From: Lentisphaerota bacterium
Lineage (GTDB): Bacteria > Verrucomicrobiota > Lentisphaeria > Oligosphaerales > JABHEG01
NCBI GenBank assembly: GCA_018676675.1
Contig: JABHEG010000286.1
Span: forward strand, 1-55,341
Length of the DNA: 55,341 bases
Reading direction: 5' to 3'
Numbering within the stretch: the first letter of the stretch is position 1; the number at the start of each line of letters is the position of its first letter. Shown piece by piece: positions 18,489-29,400 of the stretch. The notes beneath the pieces are model-generated. The model was not told where the DNA came from. It saw only the letters and a list, made by a program, of their open reading frames with translations, and did no database searches. A program made the translations under genes and the position numbers.

Positions 18489-19319
18489 TCAGAGCTCTAC
18501 CGGCATGAGTTCGTATCTGTTCGCCTCGATCCGTTTAACACGTCCGGCTTCCGTCACTGGGTCATGGGCGCTTATGATCACCTGTCCCAAGGCTGCCGCC
18601 CGGTCCAGGAAAGCACGCTTCTCCTCCATGGTGGTCACGGGATAGTTGTCGTACGCCATCACCCAGGGGATTCTGATATGAGAGAAGATCGGGATCAAGT
18701 CGGCTGCGAAGACATAATCGGTTCCAGCGCTGTGAAGTGTGACGGTCTGCATTCCCGCTGTGTGGCCATTGCAGGGCGTGACACTCACCCCTGGAGAGAG
18801 CTGGGCCGCTCCGTCATGGAGGACCAGCTGGGTTGAGGCGGCAATGCAGGACAGGTCGTCCTGGCGGTAGCTTGCCCGGTCCTTCAATGATGGTTTCAAG
18901 GCCCATTCCAGTTGCTTCTTCTGGATGTGAATCCGGGCCTTTGGGAAGGCGAGGCGCACGGTGTCGCCGTCATGCGTCACCGTCCCGGCGCAATGATCGA
19001 AGTGCAGGTGCGTCAGAACAACATCGGTGACATCCGCCGGAGCGATCCCCGCGGTCTTCAGAGAGGTCGGCAATCCCCCGCTTACCTTAGTGATGCCGTA
19101 TATTCTCTGACTCTTCTCATCCCAACCATCGCCCATCCCTGTATCGATGAGCCAGGTGCGCCCCCGGGCTGTATCTCTGAAGAGCACACACCGAGTCACG
19201 AGCTTGATCCGGCCGCGGGCGTCGGGCGGGCTGTGCTTGCTCCAGAGCGTCCGGGGAACGACTCCGTTCATTGCGCCGCCGTCCAGGTAGATCTCTGAGT
19301 CGGTGATGGGCGTCAGCAT
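18489..19319 (-). CDS. Metallo-beta-lactamase-fold hydrolase, lactonase-like
   Basis: The ATG at 19319 (276 residues) was chosen because AGGAAG lies 4-7 bases upstream; the frame extends 16 codons further without a ribosome site. The zinc motif is His104-Leu-His106-Phe-Asp108-His109-Cys-Ala-Gly, followed by Asn-Gly-His-Thr-Ala-Gly-Met-Gln and Ala-Ala-Asp, the arrangement of AHL-lactonase-type enzymes. With no signal peptide it acts in the cytoplasm. Given the sugar-catabolic neighbours it may open a sugar lactone rather than a quorum signal; both are possible. It is convergent with the GH3 gene across 205 bp that contains only a weak TGCCGG/CCGGCA hairpin (18328-18351). Confidence 0.88.
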   Translation of the reverse strand: MLTPITDSEIYLDGGAMNGVVPRTLWSKHSPPDARGRIKLVTRCVLFRDTARGRTWLIDTGMGDGWDEKSQRIYGITKVSGGLPTSLKTAGIAPADVTDVVLTHLHFDHCAGTVTHDGDTVRLAFPKARIHIQKKQLEWALKPSLKDRASYRQDDLSCIAASTQLVLHDGAAQLSPGVSVTPCNGHTAGMQTVTLHSAGTDYVFAADLIPIFSHIRIPWVMAYDNYPVTTMEEKRAFLDRAAALGQVIISAHDPVTEAGRVKRIEANRYELMPVEL

Positions 19320-19474
19320 GCTCTTCCTGACTCTTGGCGGTGTGGTCGTTATCCTTATGTGTGGCAATGTAAGCCTGACTGTGGCGTCAGAGCAAGACCG
19401 CGGCTTGGGAATTCAGTGTTCTCCACCTGTCCGTGCCGACAAGCTGCAGGAACAGCGGTTGGTAGGAGCGTTCG

Positions 19475-22400
19475 ATGACTCAACGGAACGAAAATTGCCG
19501 TACCCACCACTCCGGGCCTCTCCGTTGCCTGGGTTGGGCGCCATTCGTTGCCCTGGTCCTATGGGCATTGAGCGGGAACGCCGCTGATCTGGGGCTCCTG
19601 GGGACCCCGCAGGCGGCTGGTTTCCTGCGCCGACTGGGCGTCGAGTTCCTCCCGATCGGGGAGGATGCTGCAGCAGACGTCGATGCCTTGCTCACGCATC
19701 GAGCGATCGTCTGTGACACCAACCATCGATTGACTGGGCAGGACCGTTTCGGTGCGCTGACCCGCTACGTCAAGGCTGGTGGGCGGCTGTTCGTGACTTA
19801 CTCGAGAAGCGAGGAACTGGGCGGTTGTACGTTTGAGGCGCCCTCAGGGTGGGGGCTCTGGGGACGACTGCGTTCTGAAAGCGCCGCCTTCGATCACATT
19901 CAGCCTGGCGAATGGCTCTCCTCACCGTGTTACGACAACTCGAGCCGGATCCTCCAGACCACGGGCACAAGGCCGCAGGACACCTACGGTTTGATCAGGA
20001 TTCTGCCGGATACTGAGGTGCTGCTGCAGGCTGAACTTTCGCGACCGGAAGGTGACAGCGGACGTCTCGTGCCTGGTAAGCAGAAATCGGTTTGTCCATG
20101 GCTGGTCCGGCGTCGCATGGGACGCGGGGTTGTGTATTACGGAATGTACGGCGTTTTCAGATACCTGGAGCTGTCTCGCGCAGCGGACGGTCGGGATCCC
20201 GTCATCGAAGGTGTCCTGCGAACCGTGCTTGAGGACTTGCTCCGCGCACGAGTTCGGGCAGACCTGAAGAGTGCCGCACTGCAAATGGATCTCAACGATG
20301 CCGATGCGGACTACCGGAAGACAATCTACCTGAACGGCACGGCCGTGGGGGCTGTCCCGGTTTTCTCCGAGTGGCCGAACTGGAAGAACGGCGTCACGAT
20401 TCCGCTACCTGAGTCGGCGTTGTCTTCGGTTGCCCGGCGTAACGACCTCATGGTTACCAATGAGGACGGCGATCCGTTCAAGATCAGGAACGTGCGCCTG
20501 GACGTGGTGATGGCAGATGGGAAACGCCTGCGTTCGGATCTGCACGAGGACGTGCTGTGCGCCTTCCGCCCAGGCTGGCCTGGCCTCGAGGGTGAGCTGT
20601 CGGCCCAGGCCACCATGCCCTTACCGATGGTCTCCCTGACGTTGCCGGATGACCTTGGAGTCGTTGAGCAACCGCGATTTTCATACGCCACGTTCTACGG
20701 CGGCGATGGCCGGCCACTCAAGGTGTGGAATGGACTTGACAGTGTGGGTGCCGACAGCGCCGGCCGGACCCTCGCCTTTGTCAATCGCAGCGTCTTTGAG
20801 AACTTCCCTGCCGAGAAGATGGCCAAGCGCCTGCGGCGCTACAATGCCGGACGGGTCGCGACGATCACACACACCACTGATCTCCACGAAAAGCGTGACG
20901 TCTACGAACGACAGATCAACGCCTGCCGCCAAGCGGGGTTCAAGGTCGTTCTGATGCTTTCGCCGAGGGAAACACCCTATCTCGCGAGAATTCGTGGCAC
21001 GGTGGAGAACCAGGCATTTATGACGATGATCTCGGACTGGGCGACGAAAGTGGACACGATTGGGCTGGACGAGTGGTACTTCAGCCCAAGCAGAGCCACA
21101 ACCCAGGGCGCAAGAGAGCAGGGCTTCACAGAGGAGTTCCTTACACTGTTCCAGCAGGCGGCCGGCCTATCCCGCGAAGATGCTCAATGGGGACTTTCAC
21201 ACTGCACGGCAGCCGACCCCAGAGCAAAGGCATGCTGGGAGTTCTCTCGCCGTATTGCCAACGAGTTTGTGGGCGATCTGGTCACGGCGGCAAAGGGGGC
21301 GGCCCCCGAAGTGACGACGATTGTGAGCTACATCACCCGGAACTGGAATCGCTATGTGGCGGCCGTCGATGATGCGATTCATCACTTCGATGAGATCCTG
21401 GACTGCCAGACCTACTGGTACGGTGGCTTGGCAGACGATCCCCTGGACGCGTCAAAGACGACCGGTGTGCTCGGGTTGGGGAAGGTCTATGAAGCCGAGT
21501 GGCCGGGGAAGTTCACTTGGCTCGGATTCGCTCCGGGTTACGCAGGTGGTGACCGGCGCATGATGAAGCGCAAGCGCTGGTACAAGCCGAATCCCCTCTA
21601 CTCGTTTCATGCGTACTACGAGAACACTCCGCAAGAGGTAGTTCCGTACCTTGCCTTGCAGTACGCCGTCAGTGAAGGCGTGTTCATCTTCACCTTGTTC
21701 AACAGCGCGGCCCGGGGGAAGGGCCACGATGAGGATTTCGCCGATGTGGTCAGACTGGTTTCGCGACTCGTGCCCAATCTCAAGGGTGATCTCCGCAAGG
21801 GACGGACAGCACTCTATTACGCTCCGGACAAAGCCTGGGAGATCTACCGGCAGAACAAGATAGAGAGATACTACCTGAAACGGCAGGAGCTACGCAAGGT
21901 GACCGGCTTCCTGGAACAGTTTCTGGACATTGAGGTCACCGATCAGCTCGACGGATTCCGTAACGTCATCATCCCAGCACCCCTGTTTCCGGGGGGCAAC
22001 CAGCTCGAGGGCAAAGGGGTGTATGTGTTTGGGGCACCCCTACTTGCTGCGGATACGGTCGAACTCACCTCGAAGCAACTGCGGGGCATGTTCGGTGTGT
22101 CAGGATTCATACCTGTCCCGGATGGCGTCTACGACGTCCAGGGCGATGTGAACGCCCCTGGTACCACGCTACTCAGCTGTTGGGCGATGGAGGGGGTGGA
22201 ACGCGGCATCCGACAGGCTCATGTTGATGGCCATTCGTACCCGATCACGGCTGACCATGACAACGGCCGGGTGCGCATCACATCCCTGACTCCCTATGGC
22301 TTGCGGCAACGCACCGTGCGCTCACTGATCAAGGAGGATCTCAACGCCTTGGGCTGGCTTGAACGTGATTGTCCCCAGGTCAACGGCAATCGACAGATCG

Positions 22401-22591
22401 TGGCCGTAGCGTTCAGGGAACCGCGCCAAGCGGTGATCGACTTCGGGGAGAATCGCTACAGCGGGGTGTCTCTCCTCGTGTTCAATGGGAGTGATGGAAT
22501 CCTTCGGAACGAAGAGATGGCGTACGAGCAGGGCGTGCGAATCGACCTTGCCCCTTTTCAGGTGCTGGTGGCAACAGGCATTGCGAGGTGA
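19475..22591 (+). CDS. Large secreted protein with glutamine-amidotransferase-like and TIM-barrel-like parts
   Basis: The 1038-residue protein starts at an ATG with AGGAG 6 bases upstream. A signal peptide covers about residues 1-36, with a long polar N-region. Residues 45-250 (a cysteine near 80, then Gly-Gly-Arg-Leu-Phe-Val-Thr-Tyr) resemble the class I glutamine-amidotransferase-like fold often attached to PVC hydrolases. Residues 430-780 look like a TIM barrel: Arg-Val-Ala-Thr-Ile-Thr-His-Thr, then Val-Val-Leu-Met-Leu-Ser and Ile-Gly-Leu-Asp-Glu-Trp, a possible catalytic strand end. The C-terminus is beta-rich. I do not recognise a named family, but the architecture suggests an extracytoplasmic glycoside hydrolase. 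The gene stands alone, between the divergent lactonase-like gene and the convergent sulfatase. Confidence 0.8.
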   Translation: MTQRNENCRTHHSGPLRCLGWAPFVALVLWALSGNAADLGLLGTPQAAGFLRRLGVEFLPIGEDAAADVDALLTHRAIVCDTNHRLTGQDRFGALTRYVKAGGRLFVTYSRSEELGGCTFEAPSGWGLWGRLRSESAAFDHIQPGEWLSSPCYDNSSRILQTTGTRPQDTYGLIRILPDTEVLLQAELSRPEGDSGRLVPGKQKSVCPWLVRRRMGRGVVYYGMYGVFRYLELSRAADGRDPVIEGVLRTVLEDLLRARVRADLKSAALQMDLNDADADYRKTIYLNGTAVGAVPVFSEWPNWKNGVTIPLPESALSSVARRNDLMVTNEDGDPFKIRNVRLDVVMADGKRLRSDLHEDVLCAFRPGWPGLEGELSAQATMPLPMVSLTLPDDLGVVEQPRFSYATFYGGDGRPLKVWNGLDSVGADSAGRTLAFVNRSVFENFPAEKMAKRLRRYNAGRVATITHTTDLHEKRDVYERQINACRQAGFKVVLMLSPRETPYLARIRGTVENQAFMTMISDWATKVDTIGLDEWYFSPSRATTQGAREQGFTEEFLTLFQQAAGLSREDAQWGLSHCTAADPRAKACWEFSRRIANEFVGDLVTAAKGAAPEVTTIVSYITRNWNRYVAAVDDAIHHFDEILDCQTYWYGGLADDPLDASKTTGVLGLGKVYEAEWPGKFTWLGFAPGYAGGDRRMMKRKRWYKPNPLYSFHAYYENTPQEVVPYLALQYAVSEGVFIFTLFNSAARGKGHDEDFADVVRLVSRLVPNLKGDLRKGRTALYYAPDKAWEIYRQNKIERYYLKRQELRKVTGFLEQFLDIEVTDQLDGFRNVIIPAPLFPGGNQLEGKGVYVFGAPLLAADTVELTSKQLRGMFGVSGFIPVPDGVYDVQGDVNAPGTTLLSCWAMEGVERGIRQAHVDGHSYPITADHDNGRVRITSLTPYGLRQRTVRSLIKEDLNALGWLERDCPQVNGNRQIVAVAFREPRQAVIDFGENRYSGVSLLVFNGSDGILRNEEMAYEQGVRIDLAPFQVLVATGIAR

Positions 22592-22625
22592 TGGGGCATT
22601 CTCTCGTCAGGTCCCCTCACGCTGG

Positions 22626-24077
22626 TCAGAGAAGCTCAACGTCATCCTCGATTGCTTGGGATACGCTGAGTGTCTCGGGGAGCTGCGGCTTCAGCTCCTG
22701 TCCCCAGCGGCGAAGGAGGAGGTAATCGCGTCGTTTCTGCTCGCTTGCCTCTAACACAGCGTCCGGCGACCAGTCCTGGTAGAGCCTCGCCAGAAGTCTG
22801 TTCTTCACCGAATCGAGCTCCGGCAGGTCCGCCAGATCATGGATTTCTCCGGGGTCGGCTTCCAGGTCGAACAGAGATACCGGCAGAGAGCCGTCCGGCT
22901 CCCGGTGGACCCACAGCTTCCATTTGCCTGACCGGATCATCCGCGAGGGGCTCCCAGGAAGACTGCTTTCGTCCACGAGTTCACTGAAAACTTCGCTGAA
23001 CGCCATCTCAGACTCCCCCTGCAGGACGGGACAGAGCGAATGACCGTCCCAATCAGGTACATCTTCTGCCTCTGCGATTTCCGCAAACGTCGGGGCCAGA
23101 TCAATCAGACTGCAGATGGCATCGCTCGTCCTTCCCGCTGCCACGCCGTTCGGCTCGCGGATAATGAGGGGCACGCCAACACTGCCTTCGTAGTAGGTGT
23201 TCTTGGTCCACAGCCCGTGTTCCCCTGCCATCTCCCCGTGGTCTGAGGTGTAGACGACAAGGGTGTCCTCGCTCAGACCGGTTTCGTCGAGGCAGGTCAG
23301 TATCTGCCCTATGAGGCCGTCGAGATGTTCAACCAACGCGTAATAAGCCGCTCGGGAAACCCGGATGTTGTGTTCGGTCAGAGGAGGCGTGTCGAGTCCC
23401 CGTGTCTCACGGTAGTTCCTGATCATCGGAGGAATCTCCGTGTCCGTGGTGGGGATGTCGACCTTGTCGTAGTAATGGTCGAACAGCTCAGGCGGAGCGA
23501 CATAGGGACAGTGGGGGAGGACAAAGCCGCATACGGCCGCGAACGGACGGCCATCGTTTGAGGCGCGTTGGCGGAGGTAATCGCAGACGGCTGTTGTGAT
23601 CGTCTCATCCATCCACTGGTACGTTGTTGTGCCTCGTCCTGCCCGGACCATGCACTCCCGATGTTGACCGGAGGGGTAGCGAGACCCAGTCATCGGTGCT
23701 CCCGGGTGCGCTGCCCAGAACTCCCCGATCGGCCGGTTCTCGAATCCGTGGTACTGGTCTGCTCCCACGAAGTGCATTCGCCCGAGCAGACTGGTTTCGT
23801 ACCCCGCGAGTCCCAAAGCGTGTGCCCACGTCGGTACTACCGAGTTCAGGATGTGTTGGTTGTCCCACACCCGGTTGTGTGACGGGGTGCGCCCGGTCAT
23901 GAAGCTCATTCTGCTTGGACAGCACACGGGGGCCGGGCAGTAGGCGTTGCGGAACAGCATGCCCTGAGCTGCGAGTCGGTCGAGATTGGGGGTCCTCACC
24001 AGGGGATCGCCGTAACAACCGAGCACGTGGCGGCTGTGCTGATCCGACATGATAACGAGGATATTTGTTCGAGCCAT
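22626..24077 (-). CDS. Sulfatase of the formylglycine type, without signal peptide
   Basis: The 483-residue protein starts at an ATG with GGAG 9 bases upstream. It has the alkaline-phosphatase-like sulfatase fold: metal-binding Ser-Asp12-Gln13-His near the N-terminus, the signature Cys52-Cys-Pro-Ser-Arg56 in which Cys52 would be converted to formylglycine, and Ser-Asp-His-Gly-Glu-Met further on. No signal peptide is present, so it probably acts in the cytoplasm on sulfated sugars or other small sulfate esters after import. It diverges from a radical SAM gene 278 bp away; cysteine-type sulfatases can be matured by radical SAM enzymes, but see that entry for doubts. Confidence 0.93.
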   Translation of the reverse strand: MARTNILVIMSDQHSRHVLGCYGDPLVRTPNLDRLAAQGMLFRNAYCPAPVCCPSRMSFMTGRTPSHNRVWDNQHILNSVVPTWAHALGLAGYETSLLGRMHFVGADQYHGFENRPIGEFWAAHPGAPMTGSRYPSGQHRECMVRAGRGTTTYQWMDETITTAVCDYLRQRASNDGRPFAAVCGFVLPHCPYVAPPELFDHYYDKVDIPTTDTEIPPMIRNYRETRGLDTPPLTEHNIRVSRAAYYALVEHLDGLIGQILTCLDETGLSEDTLVVYTSDHGEMAGEHGLWTKNTYYEGSVGVPLIIREPNGVAAGRTSDAICSLIDLAPTFAEIAEAEDVPDWDGHSLCPVLQGESEMAFSEVFSELVDESSLPGSPSRMIRSGKWKLWVHREPDGSLPVSLFDLEADPGEIHDLADLPELDSVKNRLLARLYQDWSPDAVLEASEQKRRDYLLLRRWGQELKPQLPETLSVSQAIEDDVELL

Positions 24078-24355
24078 GTCAGTTGTCTCCGTTCCATATC
24101 GGCGTACCGGCCCCGGGGACGCGCATCGTCCACGGGCGCGACGGCGTGACCCATGCGGCAGCGCTCACCGAGCAGCGCGAGGCGGGCCTGGCTTCCGTCC
24201 ATGCAGGTGGTACCGTGTGGGTGGCACGTTCTCTCTGGCTCCCGGTCACCCAGGCTCTTGCCTCCTCAGCCACCCGACACTACCTTCCTCTACGCCGCCG
24301 GGAATGAGTTCTCGTCGGTTGGGGAGGACAGTACGGGACTCTAAGGACCTATGCC

Positions 24356-25309
24356 ATGGCTCACATACTTCTCACAGACCACTGTAACCGACGTTGCCCG
24401 TACTGCTTCGCCAAAGACCGGCTCGCAGACGAAAAGCCGACGAATATGGCGTACGACGACTTTGTCATCGCCGTGAATTTTCTGGTGAGATCAGGCGAGC
24501 GCGGCATCACTCTTCTTGGCGGCGAGCCCACGCTCCATCCTGAGCTTGTCCGGCTCTATTCATACCTGATCCGTCGACGGCTGAGCGTACTCATGTTCAC
24601 CAACGGCTGCGCTGATACCCGGGTAGTGAAGGAACTGCAGCGCTGTTTGCAGCCTGAACAGACGCATTTTGTGGTGAATGTGAACGCCCCGGGCGACCGC
24701 GAACCATGGGAGGAGCGTCGGCAGGAGGAGTTTTTCACAGCCCTGGGCGACGTCTGTGGGCTGGGACTCAACCTGTATCGTCCTGACCTTGATCTCGCCT
24801 TTTCCTTCGACTACTTCGACAGGTACGAACTGAGACCTGATGTGAGGATCGGTATCGCTCACCCGCTGGTAGGACACGACAACGTGCATCTGCCCGTTCA
24901 GGACTTCAGCAGAGCTAACGCCATGGTTGCTGAGTTCGTCCGTGAATGCGATCGCCGTGATATCCTCGTCACACTTGACTGCGGGTTCACGCTTTGCGAC
25001 TTCAGTGACGCAGATCTGGGCGCCATCGCCCGGGCTCGAACCCGTTTCGAGATCGCCTGTGGTCCGATCGTCGATATCGGCCCTGACCTGCTCTGTTGGC
25101 CTTGCTTCCCGCTTTCCGAATTGGAGCGCGTTCCGCTGAGCCAGTTCGCCGATTTGGAGGAGATAAAGGAGCATTTTGGGCGCATTGTGGGAGAAAAGCT
25201 GCAGGCTTGCGGACATACGGGGCTGTACAGCGAATGCGCTGACTGTCGTTATCAGGAGCGCGATCGCTGTAGCGGCGGTTGTCTCGCCCACGCCTTTGCA
25301 GGAGACTGA
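24356..25309 (+). CDS. Radical SAM protein with SPASM-like C-terminal cysteines
   Basis: The 317-residue protein starts at an ATG with AAGGA 8 bases upstream. Cys10-x3-Cys14-x2-Cys17 is the radical SAM cluster motif and Leu-Gly-Gly-Glu-Pro (about 64-68) the SAM-binding motif. The C-terminal third has a cysteine set (Cys at about 236, 248 and 251, then four more in the last 40 residues, including Cys-x2-Cys and Cys-x3-Cys) that could hold an auxiliary 4Fe-4S cluster as in SPASM proteins. It might be a sulfatase-maturating enzyme for the divergent sulfatase, or a peptide- or sugar-modifying enzyme. At 317 residues it is shorter than typical anaerobic sulfatase-maturating enzymes, so that role is uncertain. 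No precursor-peptide gene was recognised. Confidence 0.88.
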   Translation: MAHILLTDHCNRRCPYCFAKDRLADEKPTNMAYDDFVIAVNFLVRSGERGITLLGGEPTLHPELVRLYSYLIRRRLSVLMFTNGCADTRVVKELQRCLQPEQTHFVVNVNAPGDREPWEERRQEEFFTALGDVCGLGLNLYRPDLDLAFSFDYFDRYELRPDVRIGIAHPLVGHDNVHLPVQDFSRANAMVAEFVRECDRRDILVTLDCGFTLCDFSDADLGAIARARTRFEIACGPIVDIGPDLLCWPCFPLSELERVPLSQFADLEEIKEHFGRIVGEKLQACGHTGLYSECADCRYQERDRCSGGCLAHAFAGD

Positions 25310-25361
25310 GCATACCGGAGTTCGGCTGTCAGTGTCTTTGGGGGGCAGCTGTCCGGATCGA

Positions 25362-26201
25362 TCAGTGCTTGACCCAGCTCAGGATCTTGTCCAGGTAGAG
25401 GCGATCCTGCTCAGCCGCAACATGGGGGTCCCCCACGCCGCAGTACTCCACACAGACCGGGCCTTCGAAGCCAAGCTTGACCAGCTTGTCGGTCCACTTG
25501 TAGAAATCGATATGGCCGTCAGCAAGAAGGACGCTGTAGTTCCACTGTTTGCCTGGCAGAGCCTGACAGTTTTTGAAGTGGAAATAGCCGATACGTCCGG
25601 CCAGCTGATCGAGGGCGTCGGGGTTTCTCTCAGCGGTCGAGGTCGAGAACATGTTGCCGGGATCCGGGTTGGCCTTCACGTTGTCCACGCCGATCTCGTC
25701 CAGCAGTCGGGCGGTTGAGGCGATGGTGTCGTGAAGTGCGAACATGTGGATCTCGAAGACGATCGTGATCCCCAGGCGTGCGGCAACAGCGCCGAGGTGG
25801 CGATAAGCGTCCGCGGCCCGGGCGTAGTGGATGTCCGTGGCCAACACTGAGCCATTGGCGCCATAGTCAGGATCGTCACCCCGCAGTGCGCCTACGCCGC
25901 CGTTGACCAACGTGATGCCGTTGGCCGCACAGATTTCCAGTTCCCTCTCAATCTGGGCGACTGTGGCTTCGGCCGCGCTCGTGTCGTCACAGATCACGTC
26001 TCCCCCTATGTCGACACAGGCGATCGGTACGCCGTAGGACTGGCCTAACGCGATGGCGGCCGGGAGTTCCGTCTCGATCTCAGGGCGGCTGAAATGGCAG
26101 GGCTGTAACTCAACTCCGTCCCAACCGAAACGTTTGGCGCTTCGGAACGCTTCGTCCAGGCTGTAGGTGCGGAACGTGTAGCTGTGCATGATGACTTGCA
26201 T
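25362..26201 (-). CDS. Sugar phosphate isomerase/epimerase-like TIM-barrel protein
   Basis: The 279-residue cytoplasmic protein starts at an ATG with GGAG 9 bases upstream. It matches the xylose-isomerase-like/AP-endonuclease-2 barrel: Phe-Gly-Trp-Asp-Gly-Val-Glu-Leu near residue 25, metal ligands Phe-Glu-Ile-His (near 150), Asn-Pro-Asp-Pro-Gly-Asn (near 183), Tyr-Phe-His-Phe-Lys (near 212) and Val-Glu-Tyr-Cys-Gly near the end. Such proteins isomerise or epimerise sugars, sugar acids or inositols. It is convergent with the radical SAM gene (52 bp apart) and probably handles monosaccharides released by the surrounding hydrolases. The substrate cannot be read from the sequence. Confidence 0.9.
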   Translation of the reverse strand: MQVIMHSYTFRTYSLDEAFRSAKRFGWDGVELQPCHFSRPEIETELPAAIALGQSYGVPIACVDIGGDVICDDTSAAEATVAQIERELEICAANGITLVNGGVGALRGDDPDYGANGSVLATDIHYARAADAYRHLGAVAARLGITIVFEIHMFALHDTIASTARLLDEIGVDNVKANPDPGNMFSTSTAERNPDALDQLAGRIGYFHFKNCQALPGKQWNYSVLLADGHIDFYKWTDKLVKLGFEGPVCVEYCGVGDPHVAAEQDRLYLDKILSWVKH

Positions 26202-26422
26202 AGGTGCGGTCTCCGTGGCCCTGTTGGTCAGAGTTCCTGCCTCACCGGCAGGTGGCTACTCAGGTTGCCAAGCCCGTAGCCTGTTGGCTGAAGGTTGCTG
26301 GCGCTGATTGCAGGCACACATTAGCGTCCGAACAACCATCAGGCTAGAGTCACGAGAAGCAGGAACTCCGAGGCCTGCCTCCGATAGTCGAGCGTTTCTG
26401 TCCCTGAACTGGAGAAGAGACC

Positions 26423-29400
26423 ATGCGATGGCCACTGGCCCTGACTGCAATTGCGCTTCTGCTGGGCGGTATGACAGCGTCGGGCGAGACGTCTGGAGAC
26501 TGGGTGGCACAGCCGCGGCGAGCGCTGGACATCGAGTGGCCTCCGCCGGTGTTCGCCGGGCGTGATTTCTGGACCCTTCTCGATCCTGAGTGGCTGGAGT
26601 TGCCAGGGCTCAAAGATGAGGAGTTTGTCCGGGGCTCAGGCCTGATGAACGTCCGCCTTCCGCGCGTCAAAGAGCATGTCCTCCCGCAGAGAGTTCTGGT
26701 ATTTCGCGAGATAGCCGTTTACCAGGGCGGCGCGCCGGAGAATACCGCATCAGAGGCGACCCTTGCGTTCATCCCCGAGGAAGCCGAAACGGTTGTGCTC
26801 CAGGCAGAGCACGCCAGCGACGGCCGGTCGGACACATCTGCATTTGTCAGTGCCGACCCACGCCCTGTCAGGAGACGATATGCGCCTGTGCGCGTGGCGA
26901 TCGATATCCGGTTGGGGCAGGACACACCGCTTGACAGAATTGTCCTCCAGCACGGGGCAGAATCAAGGGCCGGTCTGGCATCGGTCCGATTCTCGGTCAT
27001 TGATAACGGCGAGGCAACGTCGCTTCGTCCGTCCAGGATGGAGCACACGCCGTCGAAGGTGACGGCCTGGTTCGAGAATGCACCATCGAGCGCCCTCATC
27101 CGCCTCGATTGTGTGTCGACCCGGCCATTGATCAAGCTTGCGGAACTGCCCGATCCGGTTGCCGAACGTTGCCTGAACGCGCCATTTTTCCCAGAGCCTC
27201 CATTCCGTCTCAACCAAGGCTCGATGCTCGGACTCACGCCCGAGAACCTCGACCAGGCGAGCTGGCAGGGCTTCATGGATCGCTACAAGACGACGTTCAT
27301 GGGGTTCTACCTCGGGGAATGGGACTCCAATCTGTTCCAGATGTACAAGAAGAAGGACACCAGGCTCTATGAGGATCTGCTGGAGTACGTGACCGAGTAT
27401 GGCACCAGACAGGAGGCAGAGAAGCAGGTCCGCACGATCTGGGACTACGAAACGCGACTGTACCGAGGGCAGCTCTGGGGGTTGAGCGGACAGCTCAATT
27501 TCCCGCAGTATGGACTGGAATGGGGCGGGCGCATCGCGGGCATGGAGTTGGCAGGGAACTCGCCCAACTTCCCGCATCGCAATAACCTGCTGTTCACCCG
27601 TGGCGCTGCGCGGCAGTACGAGCGTCCGTGGTTGCTCTACCTGGCCTACTACGCAGGCTGCGCCACGACGAACAGCAGAGCCAATCCGCATGCGAAAGGC
27701 AAGGGCCAGTGGGTCTCCGGTGAGGACCTGGGAATTGCGCCGTCACTTGGTCGCCGGCTCTTCTACTACAGCTACTACTTGGGCGTCAACTTCCTGACCT
27801 TCGAAAGTCAACCATGGGGGCAGGCGAAGGAGACCGACGAAGGCCCTTGTGTCTTGACTCAGCACGGGCAGGCCATCAAAGACATCTACACGTGGGCCCA
27901 CAGTGCCAAGGGTGCACGCGGCACCTGCTATACGCCAATTCTCTTGCTTTCCGACTACCACCACGGGCACGCCGAATGGCGCCGCGGAGCGGAGTGGAAG
28001 GTCTGGTATCACCTGCCGTTCGAAGATGGCGATTACATGACTGAGCATGTTCTGCGAACCATCGACCCATACTACAACGCGCCGCTAGGCGATGTCCCTC
28101 CCTACAGCCCCAATCTGCACAACTCACCCCTCGGGGATGTGTTCGATGTGGCTTTTGCCAATGCGCCGTCAGGGCCGGTCAGCAAAGAACTCCTCGCCAA
28201 GTACCCAGTCACCATGCTCCTCGACGGTATGTCCATGTCGCGCAAGCTTGTCGGGCGCCTGAAGCGTTATGTCAGAGACGGTGGCTCTCTGGTCATCAAC
28301 AGTGCCCAGTGTCAGGATGGGCTGGACGATGGTCAATTCCTCGGAGTCCGTTTGCTCCCCACCTGGGCTGAGGCCGAGGATATGCGCATCCGGAACGTCG
28401 CGGTCACGGATGCCACTCCGCTCGTCATGTCGGAAGGTGGTTTGCCGCTAATCACCCGTAACAGGTACGGCAACGGAAACGTCATTCTGACGACTCCGCA
28501 CTTCATGCTGTTGACCGAGAAGAAGACGCCGTCTCCTCTGCTTGCGAAGATCCTGACCCAGCTCCAGTCCGAGGTGCTCCCTATCACGGTCGAGGGTGAT
28601 GTCCAGTTCCTCTTCAACCGCCTGGACGACGGCGTCTGGAAGGTGGTGCTGATCAACAACAAGGGCGTGCTGAATCTCCCGGAGAGTCCGGTGGAAACGC
28701 GCGACCATTCCTACGATGCCGAGGTCCGCATCACCGCGCCGGCCGGCGCCCATGCGTCCGAGATCCTGGCGGGTGGCGTTGTCACCGAGTCGGTTGCGGC
28801 CGGCCGCACGGTTTTCTCTCTAGAGGTTCCCGCCGGCGAGGTCAGAATCATGGATGTGCAGAACGTGAGTCTTGAGCAGAACACGGCAGACGCCGGCTTG
28901 GTGGGGAGGTGGACCTTTGACGAGGGCGAAGGGCAGACGGCCGTGGATGCCACAGGCAATGGCCGCGATGGCACTGTCGAGGGGGCTGTTTACGAGCCGA
29001 ATGGAGACGGACACTGCCTGAGCTTCAACGGGAAGGACAACTACGTGTGGTTCGACTTCTCGCTGAAGTACCCGTTGGATGAAGGCACATTCGAGGCGTG
29101 GGCGTGTCCGGACTTGGATGGGTATTGGCTCTGTGAGGACTTCCAGGGCATCAAGCGGGGTGAAATCATCAATACCGGTAGCATCATCATGAACGTCTAC
29201 GACGGCCGTTGGCTGGCGATGCTTTATGACGGCATCAACGTGGTGAAGCTGTCCGGCCCGGACGTCGTGAACCGCAAGTGGACTCACCTCGCTTTCACCT
29301 GGGCCGACTTCACGAGTCACGTCTATGTTGATGGTCGTGAGGTCGTCGGGCCATTCGGACCGATGAAATACGCGGGACCGATAGGGAACCCGCTGCACGG

